Assembly: GCF_001592875.1 (NCBI RefSeq)
Contig: NZ_LSOF01000016.1
Coordinates: 62,001-126,000, forward strand
Reading direction: 5' to 3'
From: Pseudomonas sp. BMS12
GTDB lineage: Bacteria > Pseudomonadota > Gammaproteobacteria > Pseudomonadales > Pseudomonadaceae
Length of the DNA stretch: 64,000 bases
Both the position numbers and the translations under genes were made by a program. This document shows, piece by piece, positions 26,943 to 36,433 of the stretch; position 1 is the first letter of the stretch; each line of letters opens with the position of its first letter. Under the pieces are notes generated by a model that was not told where the DNA came from, ran no database searches, and saw only the letters and a program-made list of their open reading frames with translations.

Positions 26943-28214
26943 ATGAGCCGCCTGAACAAGGAACTGGGCCTGCTACAAGGCGTCGCCCTGCTGAGCACTT
27001 CACTGCTGGGCACCGGCATCTTCGTGGTGCCGGCACTGGCCGCCACCGCCGCTGGCAGCGCCTCGCTCTGGGCCTGGCTGATCCTCATCGTGCTGGTGCT
27101 GCCGGTGGCCTTCACCTTCGCCCAGCTGGGCAAGCACTTCCCCCATGCCGGCGGCGCGCCGCACCTGATCGGCCGCGCCTTCGGCGCGCGCATGGAGCGG
27201 CTGATCGCGTTCCTGTTTCTCGCCGTGCTGCCGGTCGGCCTGCCGGCGGCGCTGAACATTGCCACCGGGTTCTGGCAAGCCGTGTTGCCCATCGGCAAGG
27301 TCGAAGCGCTGCTGATCCAAGTGCTCACCCTCGGTGCCATGCTCCTGCTCGGTCAGCGCCCGGCCAAAGCCTCGGGCCTGGTGCAGGGGCTGATAGCTCT
27401 GGCCATCCTCGGCACCGTGGCGCTGGTCTGGTGGGTCGGCGATCTGCCCCACGCCAGCCAGCCGCTGCTGCCGACCATCGACGCCGATGCCTGGGCACTG
27501 GTGCCGGCGGCCCTGGGGGTTATGTTCTGGTGCTTCGTCGGGATCGAGGCCTTCACCCATCTGGGCGAGGAGTTCAAGCACCCGCAGCGCGACTTTCCCC
27601 TGGCCCTGCTGCTCGGCGTGCTGCTGGCGGGCCTGGTGTACTGGGCCTTCTCGGTAGCGGTATTGAGCTTCGGCGTGTATGGCGATGTACACAGTGACGC
27701 CGCCTCGCTACCACGCCTCATGCACCTGTTGCTTGGCGACCAGGCGCGCTGGCTGGTGGCGCTGATTGGCTATCTGGCCTGCTTCGCCTCGATGAACGTC
27801 TATGTGCAGGGCTTTGCGCGCCTGATCTGGAGCCTGGCCGACGAGGGCAAGCTGCCGGCGCCGCTGGCCAGACGTAACCGCCACGGCGTGCCGGGCCCGG
27901 CATTGCTGCTGGTGATCCTCATCTGCGCCCTGTGCGCCGGCCTGGCGCTGTTGCTGCAACTCTCGGTGGATGACCTAATTCGCTATGCCAACGGCAACTT
28001 CATCCTGGTCTACCTGCTCAGCATGGCTGCAGGCGTGGTGCTGCTGCGCGGCGTGTGGCGCTGGCTTGCCGGTTTCAGCAGCCTGCTCTGTCTGCTGGTG
28101 CTAGTGGCGTTGGGCATTGATGCGCTGTATGCCCTGGGGCTGCTCGCCCTGCTGGCAGGTTTGGGCTATTGGCGTGAGCAACATATGCGGCGCAGCTCGC
28201 CGCAACGCGCATAA
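26943..28214 (+). CDS. APC-family amino-acid exporter, YjeH-like
   Basis: 423 residues with about 12 membrane helices. The opening LGLLQGVALLSTSLLGTGIFVVPALAA closely follows E. coli YjeH, an exporter of methionine and branched-chain amino acids. Other APC features are GGAPHLIGRAFG and FVGIEAFTHLGEEFKHPQRD. The divergent Lrp-type gene probably regulates it. The stop is 6 bases from the convergent kinase-like gene. Confidence 0.87.
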   Translation: MSRLNKELGLLQGVALLSTSLLGTGIFVVPALAATAAGSASLWAWLILIVLVLPVAFTFAQLGKHFPHAGGAPHLIGRAFGARMERLIAFLFLAVLPVGLPAALNIATGFWQAVLPIGKVEALLIQVLTLGAMLLLGQRPAKASGLVQGLIALAILGTVALVWWVGDLPHASQPLLPTIDADAWALVPAALGVMFWCFVGIEAFTHLGEEFKHPQRDFPLALLLGVLLAGLVYWAFSVAVLSFGVYGDVHSDAASLPRLMHLLLGDQARWLVALIGYLACFASMNVYVQGFARLIWSLADEGKLPAPLARRNRHGVPGPALLLVILICALCAGLALLLQLSVDDLIRYANGNFILVYLLSMAAGVVLLRGVWRWLAGFSSLLCLLVLVALGIDALYALGLLALLAGLGYWREQHMRRSSPQRA

Positions 28215-28220
28215 ACGCCA

Positions 28221-29066
28221 CTACTTAGTCTCCAGCACACCCTGCAGAATCAGCTGCCGACGTTTCTTGCGGCTAATTGGCTGATGCTTGAGCACCTCAT
28301 AGACACGAGCAAAGCGCTCTCTATCAATGCCCGTGTATGCCTGAAGTGCCGTGTTTACCAGCTCGTCATAACGAACTTCGCTAATAAAATCCCGGACAAA
28401 ACGGAAATAAAAGAATCCGAACTGGAAGCCAAGCATTTCGGCAAGATACGGGGCCCCACCAATATGGCAATTTTCCAGATCGACAGCACGCAACTGCTCG
28501 GGCTGAGCCGGGTTGAGCATGATGTTCGCCAACCACAGGTCGAGGTGGAAAACCTCTCGATCATGCAAGTCTTTGAATAACGCAAAGCAATTCAGCAAGA
28601 ACGATTCGATATCGGTGCCTGGTACTCGTATCCAGTCCATACCATTGACATAGCTATCGAGCATTTCGCTGATCAGGAAAAACTCTCGAACGAGGCGCCG
28701 CCCACGGCGCTGATAGCCAAAGCCCACAACGCTGGGAACAGGGGCACCACGGCGAAAGGCTTCAACACTATTGCGCAGCTCTTCGACCAGCCAGGTACGC
28801 CCGCCACCGGAGCGCTGTAATCCGAAGGTCGCGCGCAAACGTGATGGAAAGCTTTCTATTTTCTCGGTTTTGACAAAGAAACGAGAGTGAAAAGCGCCAA
28901 CACGACGGGTCAGACCGCCACGTGACGGCTCATGACCGTGACGCCCTATCAGCTCAGCGATAGGGGGTAAAACATCTGCAGAGGCATCGTCCTGCACATG
29001 TAAGGTCAAGTCCCGCAGACAAGCCTGATGAGGAAAAATCCTTTTATATGTGCCCAGATAGCGCAT
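28221..29066 (-). CDS. kinase-like protein, lipopolysaccharide-kinase (InaA/WaaP) type, second of a pair
   Basis: 281 residues; AAGGAG stands 6 bases before the ATG at 29066. Kinase-like residues: Lys66 (FFVKTEK), catalytic loop FHLDLWLANIML with His174, Asp176, Asn181, and metal Asp196 (AVDLENC). The C-terminal GFFYFRFVRDFISEVRYDEL parallels the first kinase-like protein, and spacing of the key residues is almost identical in the two. The gene and the 170 bases upstream are AT-richer than the surroundings, a possible sign of transfer. Target unknown. Confidence 0.75.
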   Translation of the reverse strand: MRYLGTYKRIFPHQACLRDLTLHVQDDASADVLPPIAELIGRHGHEPSRGGLTRRVGAFHSRFFVKTEKIESFPSRLRATFGLQRSGGGRTWLVEELRNSVEAFRRGAPVPSVVGFGYQRRGRRLVREFFLISEMLDSYVNGMDWIRVPGTDIESFLLNCFALFKDLHDREVFHLDLWLANIMLNPAQPEQLRAVDLENCHIGGAPYLAEMLGFQFGFFYFRFVRDFISEVRYDELVNTALQAYTGIDRERFARVYEVLKHQPISRKKRRQLILQGVLETK

Positions 29067-29233
29067 GACCGCTCCTTAATGCTTGACGGCGGCAAAGGTA
29101 GCGATGCGCCACTACCGGCTCAACATTTTTTTCACGAAAATTTCACATTTGTATCTTTATTGCGACATACGGCCACTCTCTCGGCGCAAGCTGCCCCAGC
29201 TATGCTGTCGTTCAGACATGACAAGGACCGCCC

Positions 29234-30559
29234 ATGCGCCGCATTCTCCGCGACCTGAAAATCCTCATTCTCGCCAACCTGTGGCTGGTGCCGGTCATCG
29301 CCGGCCTGGTCGGTGCGCTGTTCTATTTCGTCGCCCCGCCGCCGCCCATGCATGCGCGTATGGCCACAGGCGCAGCCGGCGGCGGCTACCACTCATTCGC
29401 CGAACGCCTGCGCGAAGAGCTGGCGCTGCAGGGCTTCGAGCTGGAACTGGTGCAGAGTCGTGGCTCGCAGGACAACCTGGCCAAGCTGGATGCCGGTGAA
29501 GTGGAGCTAGCCCTGGTGCAAAGTGGCCAGGAACTGAGCCTGAGCGACACGCAACGCGAGAAGATTACCGGCCTCGGCGTGATGTACCGCGAGCCGCTGT
29601 GGCTGTTTCTCGGCAACAAGGTGAAGTTCGAGCGTCTGGGCGACCTGCTCAAGCTGCGCCTGGCCATCGGCTCGGAAGGCAGCGGCACCCAGGCGGTAAC
29701 CGCCGCGCTGCTGGGAGCCAACGGCATCGGGCCGTCCAGTTACCCCAAGCAGTGGCAAGCGCTCGGCGGCACTGCGGCTGCCGAAGGATTGATCACCGGT
29801 AAACTGGATGCGGCCTTCTTCGTCGGTCCGGCGGAAAATGCGCTGATCCAGCGCCTGGCTGCCGAGCCCAAAGTGCATCTCGTCGGTTTGCGCCGCATCG
29901 ATGCCTACCTGGCGCGCTTTCCGTACCTGAGCCGTCTGCAGGTGGGCGAAGGCATGCTCGACCTGGCCCACAACACGCCGGACCGCGATATCGCTACCCT
30001 CGGCCCAGTGGCCACCCTGGCCGCCGGCGAAGGTTTTCACCCATCCCTGACGCCGCTGATCCTCGAAGCCGCCAAGACCGTGCTGAAGAACGGCAGCCTG
30101 CTCGACCCGGCCGGCAGCTACCCGGCCAGGCCACCGCTGTCGCTACCGATTCTCGACGAGGCCGAGTACTACTACGCCAAGGGCCTGCCGATCCTGCAGC
30201 GCTACCTGCCCTTCCGTATCGCCTCGCTGGCCGACCGCTACATCATTCTCGCCATTCCCCTGGTGATCCTGCTGTTCCCGCTGTTCAAGGCCATCGGCCC
30301 CATCTACCAGTGGCGTATCCGCGCGCGCATCTATCGCTGGTACAAGCACCTGCGCGAGATCGACCAGCAGCTTTACAAGGGCAAGCTGGACAGCGACATC
30401 GGCGCCGAGATCGAGCGCCTGGAGAAACTCGAAGACGAGCTGGCACGGGTGGAAGTGCCGCTGTCCTATTCCAACGAGCTGTACGAGCTGCACATGCACC
30501 TGCGCTACATGATCGAGCGTCTGCACTCGGTGCAGCGCCGACGCGCCGCGGCGGCATGA
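29234..30559 (+). CDS. TAXI-family TRAP solute-binding protein with C-terminal membrane helix
   Basis: 441 residues. A hydrophobic helix at about 13-33 anchors or exports it. The TAXI domain follows: MATGAAGGGYHSFAERL, LVQSRGSQDNLAKLDAGEVELALVQSG, IGSEGSGTQAVT. After the domain comes a second hydrophobic segment (YIILAIPLVILLFPLF, about 338-355) and a charged cytoplasmic-looking helix rich in Glu, Arg and Lys. No TRAP membrane subunits are near, so it may be a membrane-tethered receptor rather than a free binding protein. Confidence 0.85.
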   Translation: MRRILRDLKILILANLWLVPVIAGLVGALFYFVAPPPPMHARMATGAAGGGYHSFAERLREELALQGFELELVQSRGSQDNLAKLDAGEVELALVQSGQELSLSDTQREKITGLGVMYREPLWLFLGNKVKFERLGDLLKLRLAIGSEGSGTQAVTAALLGANGIGPSSYPKQWQALGGTAAAEGLITGKLDAAFFVGPAENALIQRLAAEPKVHLVGLRRIDAYLARFPYLSRLQVGEGMLDLAHNTPDRDIATLGPVATLAAGEGFHPSLTPLILEAAKTVLKNGSLLDPAGSYPARPPLSLPILDEAEYYYAKGLPILQRYLPFRIASLADRYIILAIPLVILLFPLFKAIGPIYQWRIRARIYRWYKHLREIDQQLYKGKLDSDIGAEIERLEKLEDELARVEVPLSYSNELYELHMHLRYMIERLHSVQRRRAAAA

Positions 30560-30562
30560 AAA

Positions 30563-30591
30563 AGCCCCGCCAGGGAATCCCTGGCGGGGCT
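30563..30591. terminator. intrinsic terminator between convergent genes
   Basis: A 14-base stem (AGCCCCGCCAGGGA and its complement) around a single A starts 3 bases after the TAXI gene stop; AAAAA lies on its left, giving a T-run for the opposite strand and so serving the convergent M28 gene best. Confidence 0.85.
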
Positions 30592-30607
30592 CTTCAGTGG
30601 GTGCGGA

Positions 30608-32227
30608 TCACTTGATCCAGTGCTTGCCCCAATGCGTGACGTCGTACGCCTGGGCGGCGCGTTTCAGAGTTGGAGCGGCCTGACTGGCCTCGATCTCGTC
30701 GTCCACCAGCTTGGTCGACAGCGATAGCCAACTGGTGACGAAGGCCATGGCATCGCCGTTGACCTCCAGGGCACGCTGGTCGATGTTGTTGAGGTCGTCA
30801 CAGGCCGAGTGGTAGCAGGGGTCCAGCGCGATACCGGCAGTGCCGCCATAGCGCGTGGCCTGCTCCTCGGTCTTCAGCACCTCGGCACCGGTGAACAGTC
30901 CGCCGAAGGCGATGCCATCGGTGAAGAACTGCGCATAGTCCGAGCGGAAGGTGATCTCGTCACCCTCGGACGGCAGGCCGCGCAACTTGTAGTACTCCTC
31001 GAACAGGCGCTCCAGCGCCGCCGAACCGGGCGGGCCTGCAAGGCCGAAATCGGAGCCGTCACCGTCATAGATGAAGTAGGCGAAGTTGGGCGAGGCGATC
31101 ATGTCGAAGTTCAGGTAAGCCTTGATCTTCGCCTTCTCCTCGGCCGGCAACTGCTCGACGTAGTAAGTCGAACCCACCAGACCGGACTCCTCGGCACCCC
31201 ACCAGGCAAAACGCAGTTTGTTCTTCGGCTTGGCCTTGCGCATCTGTATCGCCAGCTCCAGCAACGCCGCACTGCCCGAGCCGTTGTCGTTGATGCCAGC
31301 GCCCTCGTACACCGAGTCCAGGTGCGCCCCGGCCATCACCACGTTATCCGGATCGCCCCGGCGCGACTCGGCGACCAGGTTGAAGGTTTCGGTACGCTCG
31401 CGCACCACGTCGGCGACCATGCGCACCTGAGTGTCGGCAGTCTGCGCCAGAGCGGCGCCGATGTCGTAAGTGACGAACAACACCGGCACGCCACCGCTAT
31501 AGCCATCGCCCAGGGTGGCACTCAGCAGTCCCTTGCGGTCCTCGGTGTCACCCTGGTTGAAGATGACCACGCCAGCGGCACCCGCCGCTGCGGCATTCTC
31601 CGCCTTGAGCTGGAAGTTGCAGGCACCACGCTGAACCAGGGCAATGGCGCCCGCCGGGAAGCCGACGAAATCGTCGGCCTCGCAACCGCTGGTCGAGGTG
31701 TTACCGGCACCCAGAGCGACATCCACCGCCGCCAGCGGTGCACTGACATCGCCGGCGTCGGTCTGCGATAGATAGGTGAAATCCACCTCCCACTCATAGG
31801 CAGCCGGCGTCGGCGCTAGGCTCTCCAGCACACCGGGGCCCTGAGGATAGAAGGCACTGAAGGGGAACGCCTGGCGGCTGACCGTGTAACCGGCGTTCTC
31901 CAGGGTGCTCTGGATGTAGTCCAGCGAGGCCTGATAACCCGGCAGGCCGGCGGCGCGATTGCCACCATGGGCCTGGGCGATGCTGTTGAGCATCTGCAGG
32001 TGAATGTTGCTGTTTTCCGCCTGCATGCAGCGCGGCAGCAGCAGCGGCGAGGTGTTCAACAACCCGCTGCGACACTCCAGCGGACTGAGCCGCGTCGGGC
32101 TCCAGAAGTGGTCGAACAGCTGGCTGGCGCCCTGACCCTGCGCTGCCATGCCCGGCAGCGCAGCGCCGCCAAGCAGTCCAGCAATGGCGGTGGCCAGCAG
32201 GTGGTTGTTCTTGTTCCTGTTGTGCAT
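30608..32227 (-). CDS. secreted M28 zinc aminopeptidase with PA domain
   Basis: 539 residues with a signal peptide ending near GMA/AQ. A protease-associated domain covers about residues 150-280 (FVGFPAGAIALVQRGACNFQLK). The M28 domain has the zinc ligands in AGAHLDSV, GINDNGSGS, WWGAEESGL, NFDMIASPN and CYHSACDD. The architecture matches the secreted leucine aminopeptidase PaAP of P. aeruginosa. The ATG at 32227 opens an MHNRNKNNH n-region. It probably releases N-terminal amino acids from extracellular peptides. Confidence 0.92.
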   Translation of the reverse strand: MHNRNKNNHLLATAIAGLLGGAALPGMAAQGQGASQLFDHFWSPTRLSPLECRSGLLNTSPLLLPRCMQAENSNIHLQMLNSIAQAHGGNRAAGLPGYQASLDYIQSTLENAGYTVSRQAFPFSAFYPQGPGVLESLAPTPAAYEWEVDFTYLSQTDAGDVSAPLAAVDVALGAGNTSTSGCEADDFVGFPAGAIALVQRGACNFQLKAENAAAAGAAGVVIFNQGDTEDRKGLLSATLGDGYSGGVPVLFVTYDIGAALAQTADTQVRMVADVVRERTETFNLVAESRRGDPDNVVMAGAHLDSVYEGAGINDNGSGSAALLELAIQMRKAKPKNKLRFAWWGAEESGLVGSTYYVEQLPAEEKAKIKAYLNFDMIASPNFAYFIYDGDGSDFGLAGPPGSAALERLFEEYYKLRGLPSEGDEITFRSDYAQFFTDGIAFGGLFTGAEVLKTEEQATRYGGTAGIALDPCYHSACDDLNNIDQRALEVNGDAMAFVTSWLSLSTKLVDDEIEASQAAPTLKRAAQAYDVTHWGKHWIK

Positions 32228-32513
32228 GGGATTTCTCCAATCCGTATTTGGAGCAACGATGGAAACGGCGGCACTTGTGGCACCGCCGCGACACGTCCCT
32301 TTACTGCGTCGTGTGGACGAACAAGGAGGCTAGACAGGGATCGCCGAAGGCGCCTGACAGTTGTTTGCCTTTTGCCGAAAACTTGCACTGGATCACCGAA
32401 GATGCCCGCAAACTGCCAGCAAAAAGCCAGCATTGAACGCCAGCGGACGCGCCCACCGGCGGACTCGGGTAGACTTTGCGCCCTGCGCCCGAATACCAGC
32501 GAGACACCCGTCC

Positions 32514-33521
32514 ATGCCGATCCGCCACTGCATCGTCCACTTGATCGACAAGAAGCCCGATGGCAGCCCCGCCGTGCTGCACGCCCGCGACTCCGAGCTG
32601 ACCACCTCCCAGGCCATGGAGAACCTGCTCGCCGACCTCAACGAGAGCTACAACGCCAAACAGGGCAAGGCCTGGGGCCTGTTTCACGAAGAGTCCGGGG
32701 CCTACCCGTTCAGTGGCTGGCTGAAGCAGTATCTGGACGGCGAGAAAGACTTCACCGCCTTCAGCCGTCAGGCCGTGGAGCAGCTGCAGAAGCTGATGGA
32801 AGAATCCAACCTGGCCACCGGCGGCCATGTGCTGCTGGCCCACTACCAGCAGGGCATGACCGATTACCTGGCAATCGCCCTGCTGCACCACAGTGAAGGC
32901 GTCACCGTGACCGAGGCCCTCGACGTGGCCCCGGCCAAGCACCTCGACCTGGGCCAGCTGCACCTGGCGGCGCGCATCAACATCTCCGAGTGGCAGAACA
33001 ACCAGCAGTCCAAGCAGTACATCTCGTTCATCAAGGGCAAGAACGGCAAGAAGGTCTCGGACTACTTCCGCGACTTCATCGGCTGCCAGGAAGGCGTCGA
33101 CGCGCCGAGCGAGACACGCACCCTGCTCAAGGCCTTCAGCGACTTCGTCGAGAGCGAGGACCTGCCGGAAGAACAGGCCCGCGCCAAAACCGACACGTTG
33201 GTCGACTACGCCACCAGCCAGGCCAAGATCGGCGAGCCGATCACCCTTGACGAGCTGTCCGGCCTGATCGACGAAGACCGCCCGCGCGCCTTCTACGAAC
33301 ACATCCGCAACAAGGATTACGGCATGGCTCCGGAATTCCCGGCGGACAAGCGCACCCTCAACCAGTTCCGCCGCTTCACCGGCCGCGCCGAGGGCCTGTC
33401 GATCAGCTTCGAGTCGCACCTGCTGGGCTCGGCCATCGAGTACGACGAGGCGCGCGACATGCTGATCATTCGCCAGCTGCCCACCCAGCTGAAGGACCAG
33501 CTCAAGCGCCGCAAGGACTGA
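32514..33521 (+). CDS. ndpA: nucleoid-associated protein NdpA (YejK)
   Basis: 335 residues from the ATG at 32514; an earlier in-frame ATG at 32361 would add a basic non-conserved stretch. The start PIRHCIVHLIDKKPDG and the later KQYISFIKGKNGKKVSDYFRDFIGCQE are the YejK/NdpA signature. It is a DNA-associated cytoplasmic protein of the nucleoid, about the same length as its P. aeruginosa counterpart. A PPK2 gene begins 4 bases later. Confidence 0.95.
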   Translation: MPIRHCIVHLIDKKPDGSPAVLHARDSELTTSQAMENLLADLNESYNAKQGKAWGLFHEESGAYPFSGWLKQYLDGEKDFTAFSRQAVEQLQKLMEESNLATGGHVLLAHYQQGMTDYLAIALLHHSEGVTVTEALDVAPAKHLDLGQLHLAARINISEWQNNQQSKQYISFIKGKNGKKVSDYFRDFIGCQEGVDAPSETRTLLKAFSDFVESEDLPEEQARAKTDTLVDYATSQAKIGEPITLDELSGLIDEDRPRAFYEHIRNKDYGMAPEFPADKRTLNQFRRFTGRAEGLSISFESHLLGSAIEYDEARDMLIIRQLPTQLKDQLKRRKD

Positions 33522-33525
33522 GCCG

Positions 33526-34335
33526 ATGCGCCTGGGCGACGCCATCCTCGACGCCTGCCTGTGCCAGACGCAGGCACCGCTGGCAGGCGACCCGGCGTGC
33601 ACGTTCGGCCTGAGCAAGAGCCAGGCGCTGCTGGCCATGGCCGAGCTGCGGCCCTGGCTCAACGAACACCAGCGCAGGCTCTGGGCCTGCCAACGCGACT
33701 CGCTACTCCTGCTCCTGCAGGGCCCGGACTGCGCCGGCAAGGACGGCGTGATCCGCCGCGTGGTCAGCGCCTTCGACCCACAGGGCATCGCCCTGCGAGC
33801 CTTCCGCGCGCCCGACGCCTGTGCGCGGCGCCACCACTTCCTCTGGCGCTATCGCCGCGCCCTGCCGGCCGCCGGCCTGCTCGGCGTATTCAACCGCAGC
33901 CACTACGAAGGCCTGATCAGCGACCCGCTGGACGGCCTATGTCGCGAGGATGAGCTGCCGGCCCGTCTGCAGGATCTCCTCGCCTTCGAGGCGCAGTGGA
34001 ACGAGCGACGCCTTCACCCGCTGAAGTGCTACCTGCAGATCTCCCCGGAGGAACAAAAGCGGCGTCTGCTGGACCGCCTGCAACGCCCGGAGAAACGCTG
34101 GAAGCTGCAGGCCAGCGACCTGCAGGCACACCGCGAGTTCGAGCAGCGCCAGGCCCGCTGGAGCACCCTGCTGGCTGCCACGCACACTCCACATGCGCCC
34201 TGGTACATCATTCCCGCCGAGCACCGCTGGCTGCGCGACTGGCTGATCGCCAGCCTGCTGGCCCGCGAGCTGGAACGCCTGCAACTGGATTGGCCGGACA
34301 CACCAGCGCCCTTTACCGCCGACGACCTCTCCTAA
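33526..34335 (+). CDS. polyphosphate kinase 2 family protein
   Basis: 269 residues. The PPK2 P-loop QGPDCAGKDGVIRR is at about 65-78 and the Walker B-like VFNRSHYEGLI at 121-131; WNERRLHPLKCYLQISPEEQKRRLLDRL follows. PPK2 enzymes use polyphosphate to phosphorylate nucleotides. The FNRSHYE form, rather than FDRSWYNR, puts it in the divergent PPK2-like branch, so nucleotide preference is uncertain. It probably shares a message with ndpA. Confidence 0.88.
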   Translation: MRLGDAILDACLCQTQAPLAGDPACTFGLSKSQALLAMAELRPWLNEHQRRLWACQRDSLLLLLQGPDCAGKDGVIRRVVSAFDPQGIALRAFRAPDACARRHHFLWRYRRALPAAGLLGVFNRSHYEGLISDPLDGLCREDELPARLQDLLAFEAQWNERRLHPLKCYLQISPEEQKRRLLDRLQRPEKRWKLQASDLQAHREFEQRQARWSTLLAATHTPHAPWYIIPAEHRWLRDWLIASLLARELERLQLDWPDTPAPFTADDLS

Positions 34336-34431
34336 AGGCAAGATCGGCGCCGGCACGACGCTCACTTGGCAGCGACGCAGGAGCGCGAACCAACACCCGG
34401 CAGAGGTCTCGCTCATGATGCTCGGAGCATA

Positions 34432-34469
34432 AAAAACGCCGCAGACCTGTAGGGGTGTGCGGCGTTTTT
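34432..34469. terminator. bidirectional intrinsic terminator
   Basis: Arms AAAAACGCCGCA and TGCGGCGTTTTT enclose a 14-base loop between the convergent PPK2 and GST genes, giving T-runs on both strands. Confidence 0.88.
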
Positions 34470-34508
34470 CTGACTTTGCAAAGCACGCTGCCTTGCAACC
34501 TGTCGCGC

Positions 34509-35444
34509 TTACAGCGCTTCGATACGGAAACCCAGGCGCGGGAAGTGCACATGCACCACGCCGGCGCGCTCGTCCTCGCGGCGCAGGATCAGCTCCTCGG
34601 CACCGGCGAACAGCAGCTCGCCCTCCACCGGGTCGACACCATAGTCGGTAGCGGCGATCTTCACCCGCTGACCGACCTGGAAGCCGTTGGGCTCGACGAA
34701 CTGCTCATCCGGCAGCGCCGCCGGCGTCGCCGCACGGGCGATCTCGATGGCGTCGGCGGCGCCCAGCTCGCTGACAGCGCCATGGCCGAAGCCGAGCACA
34801 CGACCGAGCCAGGCGCTCACGTTGGGGTAGGCATCGACCAGAGGCGCGGTCACCGGGGTGCCCTTGAGGAACCACAGGCAATGCGCCAGGGAGAAGTCGG
34901 CCACCGACGGCTCGCCGAACAGGAAGTCGCCCTCCTCGCGCGCCAGCTGCTGCTCCACCCGGCCCATGATGCTCGGCCAGTTGTGTTTGGCGATTTCCGC
35001 CGGGATGCGGGTCGCGGTGCCGCCACTGAACAACCCGGCGCGGTCGGCGATGAAGGCCTTGACCGCTTCCGGCGGCAGCTTGGCGAAACGCAGCGCCACG
35101 GACTCCGGCTGGAACACCAGGCTCACCGCATGCTGGAACACCACCGAGTCGACCCACAGGGCGAAGCTGGCAACGACGAACTCCTGGCCTTCCGGGAACA
35201 GCGCGGGCACGCTCTTCTCGGCCTCCAGGCGACGGGCGATCAGGGCGGTATCGCAGTAGATATCGGCGCCGACCTGCAGCACCGGAGTCTTGCGATAGCC
35301 ACCGGTCAGGGCGGTCAGGTCGGGCTTGGGCATAACCGGCGAAATCATCACCGAGCGCCAGGACAGCTGCTTGAAGCCCAGCAGCAAACGGGCCTTCTCG
35401 GCAAAGGGCGAGGTCGGATAGTGGTGCAGGATCAACTCGTGCAT
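34509..35444 (-). CDS. glutathione S-transferase family protein with C-terminal extension
   Basis: 311 residues. The thioredoxin-like domain begins LILHHYPTSPFAEKARLLLG and has TGGYRKTPVLQVGADIYCDTALI with the cis-Pro and the Glu/Asp-Thr glutathione site. The helical domain includes EPSVADFSLAHCLWFL. About 75 extra residues (PNGFQVGQRVKIAATDYGVDP onward) form a beta-rich tail not usual in GSTs. It is the last of three minus-strand genes (NTF2-like, GIY-YIG, GST). Substrate unknown. Confidence 0.85.
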   Translation of the reverse strand: MHELILHHYPTSPFAEKARLLLGFKQLSWRSVMISPVMPKPDLTALTGGYRKTPVLQVGADIYCDTALIARRLEAEKSVPALFPEGQEFVVASFALWVDSVVFQHAVSLVFQPESVALRFAKLPPEAVKAFIADRAGLFSGGTATRIPAEIAKHNWPSIMGRVEQQLAREEGDFLFGEPSVADFSLAHCLWFLKGTPVTAPLVDAYPNVSAWLGRVLGFGHGAVSELGAADAIEIARAATPAALPDEQFVEPNGFQVGQRVKIAATDYGVDPVEGELLFAGAEELILRREDERAGVVHVHFPRLGFRIEAL

Positions 35445-35510
35445 GACGGGCTCCGCGTCGGTAGCAATGAAGGGGCAGCTTACCCCCGGGATGAGCGGCA
35501 GCCTACCCGC

Positions 35511-35810
35511 TCAGACTGATAGCAGGCTATCAGTTTCCCCCATGACGCAGCTCGCGACCAGGCGCTCCTTGGCCGCCTTGGCCAGGGACTTGATCGCCCG
35601 CTCGCGACGCAGGGCGCTGCCCTTGTCCGAGCAGGCTTCCACGTACACCAGCGCCTGCGCCGGGCTGCTGTGGAAGAAACGCGCGCCCTTGCCACTGCAG
35701 TGCTGGGTGAAGCGTCGCTGCGGATCGTCGCTGATGCCGCAGTAGAGCGCGCCGTTCTCGGCACGTACCAGGTAGACGAACCAGGGCTTGTCGGATGGGG
35801 TATCGGTCAT
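35511..35810 (-). CDS. GIY-YIG domain protein, YhbQ-like
   Basis: 99 residues. The GIY-YIG core appears as FVYLVRAENGALYCGISDDPQRRFTQH, with the catalytic Arg in the QRRF helix and a downstream Glu in YVEACSDKGSALRRERAIK. It matches the small YhbQ type of unknown role in DNA repair or processing. No strong ribosome site is seen before the ATG at 35810. It lies 33 bases after the NTF2-like gene. Confidence 0.9.
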   Translation of the reverse strand: MTDTPSDKPWFVYLVRAENGALYCGISDDPQRRFTQHCSGKGARFFHSSPAQALVYVEACSDKGSALRRERAIKSLAKAAKERLVASCVMGETDSLLSV

Positions 35811-35843
35811 GAACAGAACAGGAGTGATCGGCGGTCGCCGAGC

Positions 35844-36323
35844 TTACCCCGCCCGACGCCCGGCCTGCCAGGCACGCAATCCGGCCATGGCCTGCTTGCC
35901 GATGGCCGCCTGCACCGGCGCCAGCCAGCCCAGCAACAGACCCTTGGCACCCAGGGCCTGGCGCGCCCAGCGCCACAGGTCGAAACGGTCATGGTGCTCG
36001 ACGATCTTGCCGGCCTCGAAGCGGAAACTGGCCTCGATGTGGTTTTCCACCATGCGCCCGGTCTGGCTGAACAGGTAGGTCGCCACCCAGCGCGCGCGAC
36101 CCTGCCGGTCGTCTGCCTCAAGCACCTCGAAGGTCAGCGAGAACTGCTTGGCGCGGGCACAGAGCATGCGCCACATGTCACCGGCATCACGGCCCTTGAG
36201 GTCGTGGAACACTGGGTCGGAAAACTGCACATGCTCGGCATAGCAGGCTGCCATGGCCTCGCCATCCTGGCGCTGGAAGGCCTGGTAGAAACGCTCGATC
36301 AGTTCGGCATTGGGATGAGTCAT
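35844..36323 (-). CDS. SnoaL/NTF2-like fold protein
   Basis: 159 residues; the ATG at 36323 follows GGAG. The N-terminus IERFYQAFQRQDGEAMAACYAEHVQFSDPVFHDLKG is the classic SnoaL-like opening, followed by the mixed sheet (GRMVENHIEASFRFEAGKIVEHHDRFDLWRWARQALG). It forms a ligand pocket of unknown specificity. It is divergent from a GlxA-type regulator across 110 bases, which makes it a candidate target. Confidence 0.88.
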   Translation of the reverse strand: MTHPNAELIERFYQAFQRQDGEAMAACYAEHVQFSDPVFHDLKGRDAGDMWRMLCARAKQFSLTFEVLEADDRQGRARWVATYLFSQTGRMVENHIEASFRFEAGKIVEHHDRFDLWRWARQALGAKGLLLGWLAPVQAAIGKQAMAGLRAWQAGRRAG

Positions 36324-36433
36324 GAGGTGGCTCCGATGGGGATCGATTGCAGTATCGCCTTCGATAGAGCGATACGCGATTGGCGATAACGACTACTTTG
36401 TGTGAATAATCGCCAAACCCAGCGAGCACCGCC

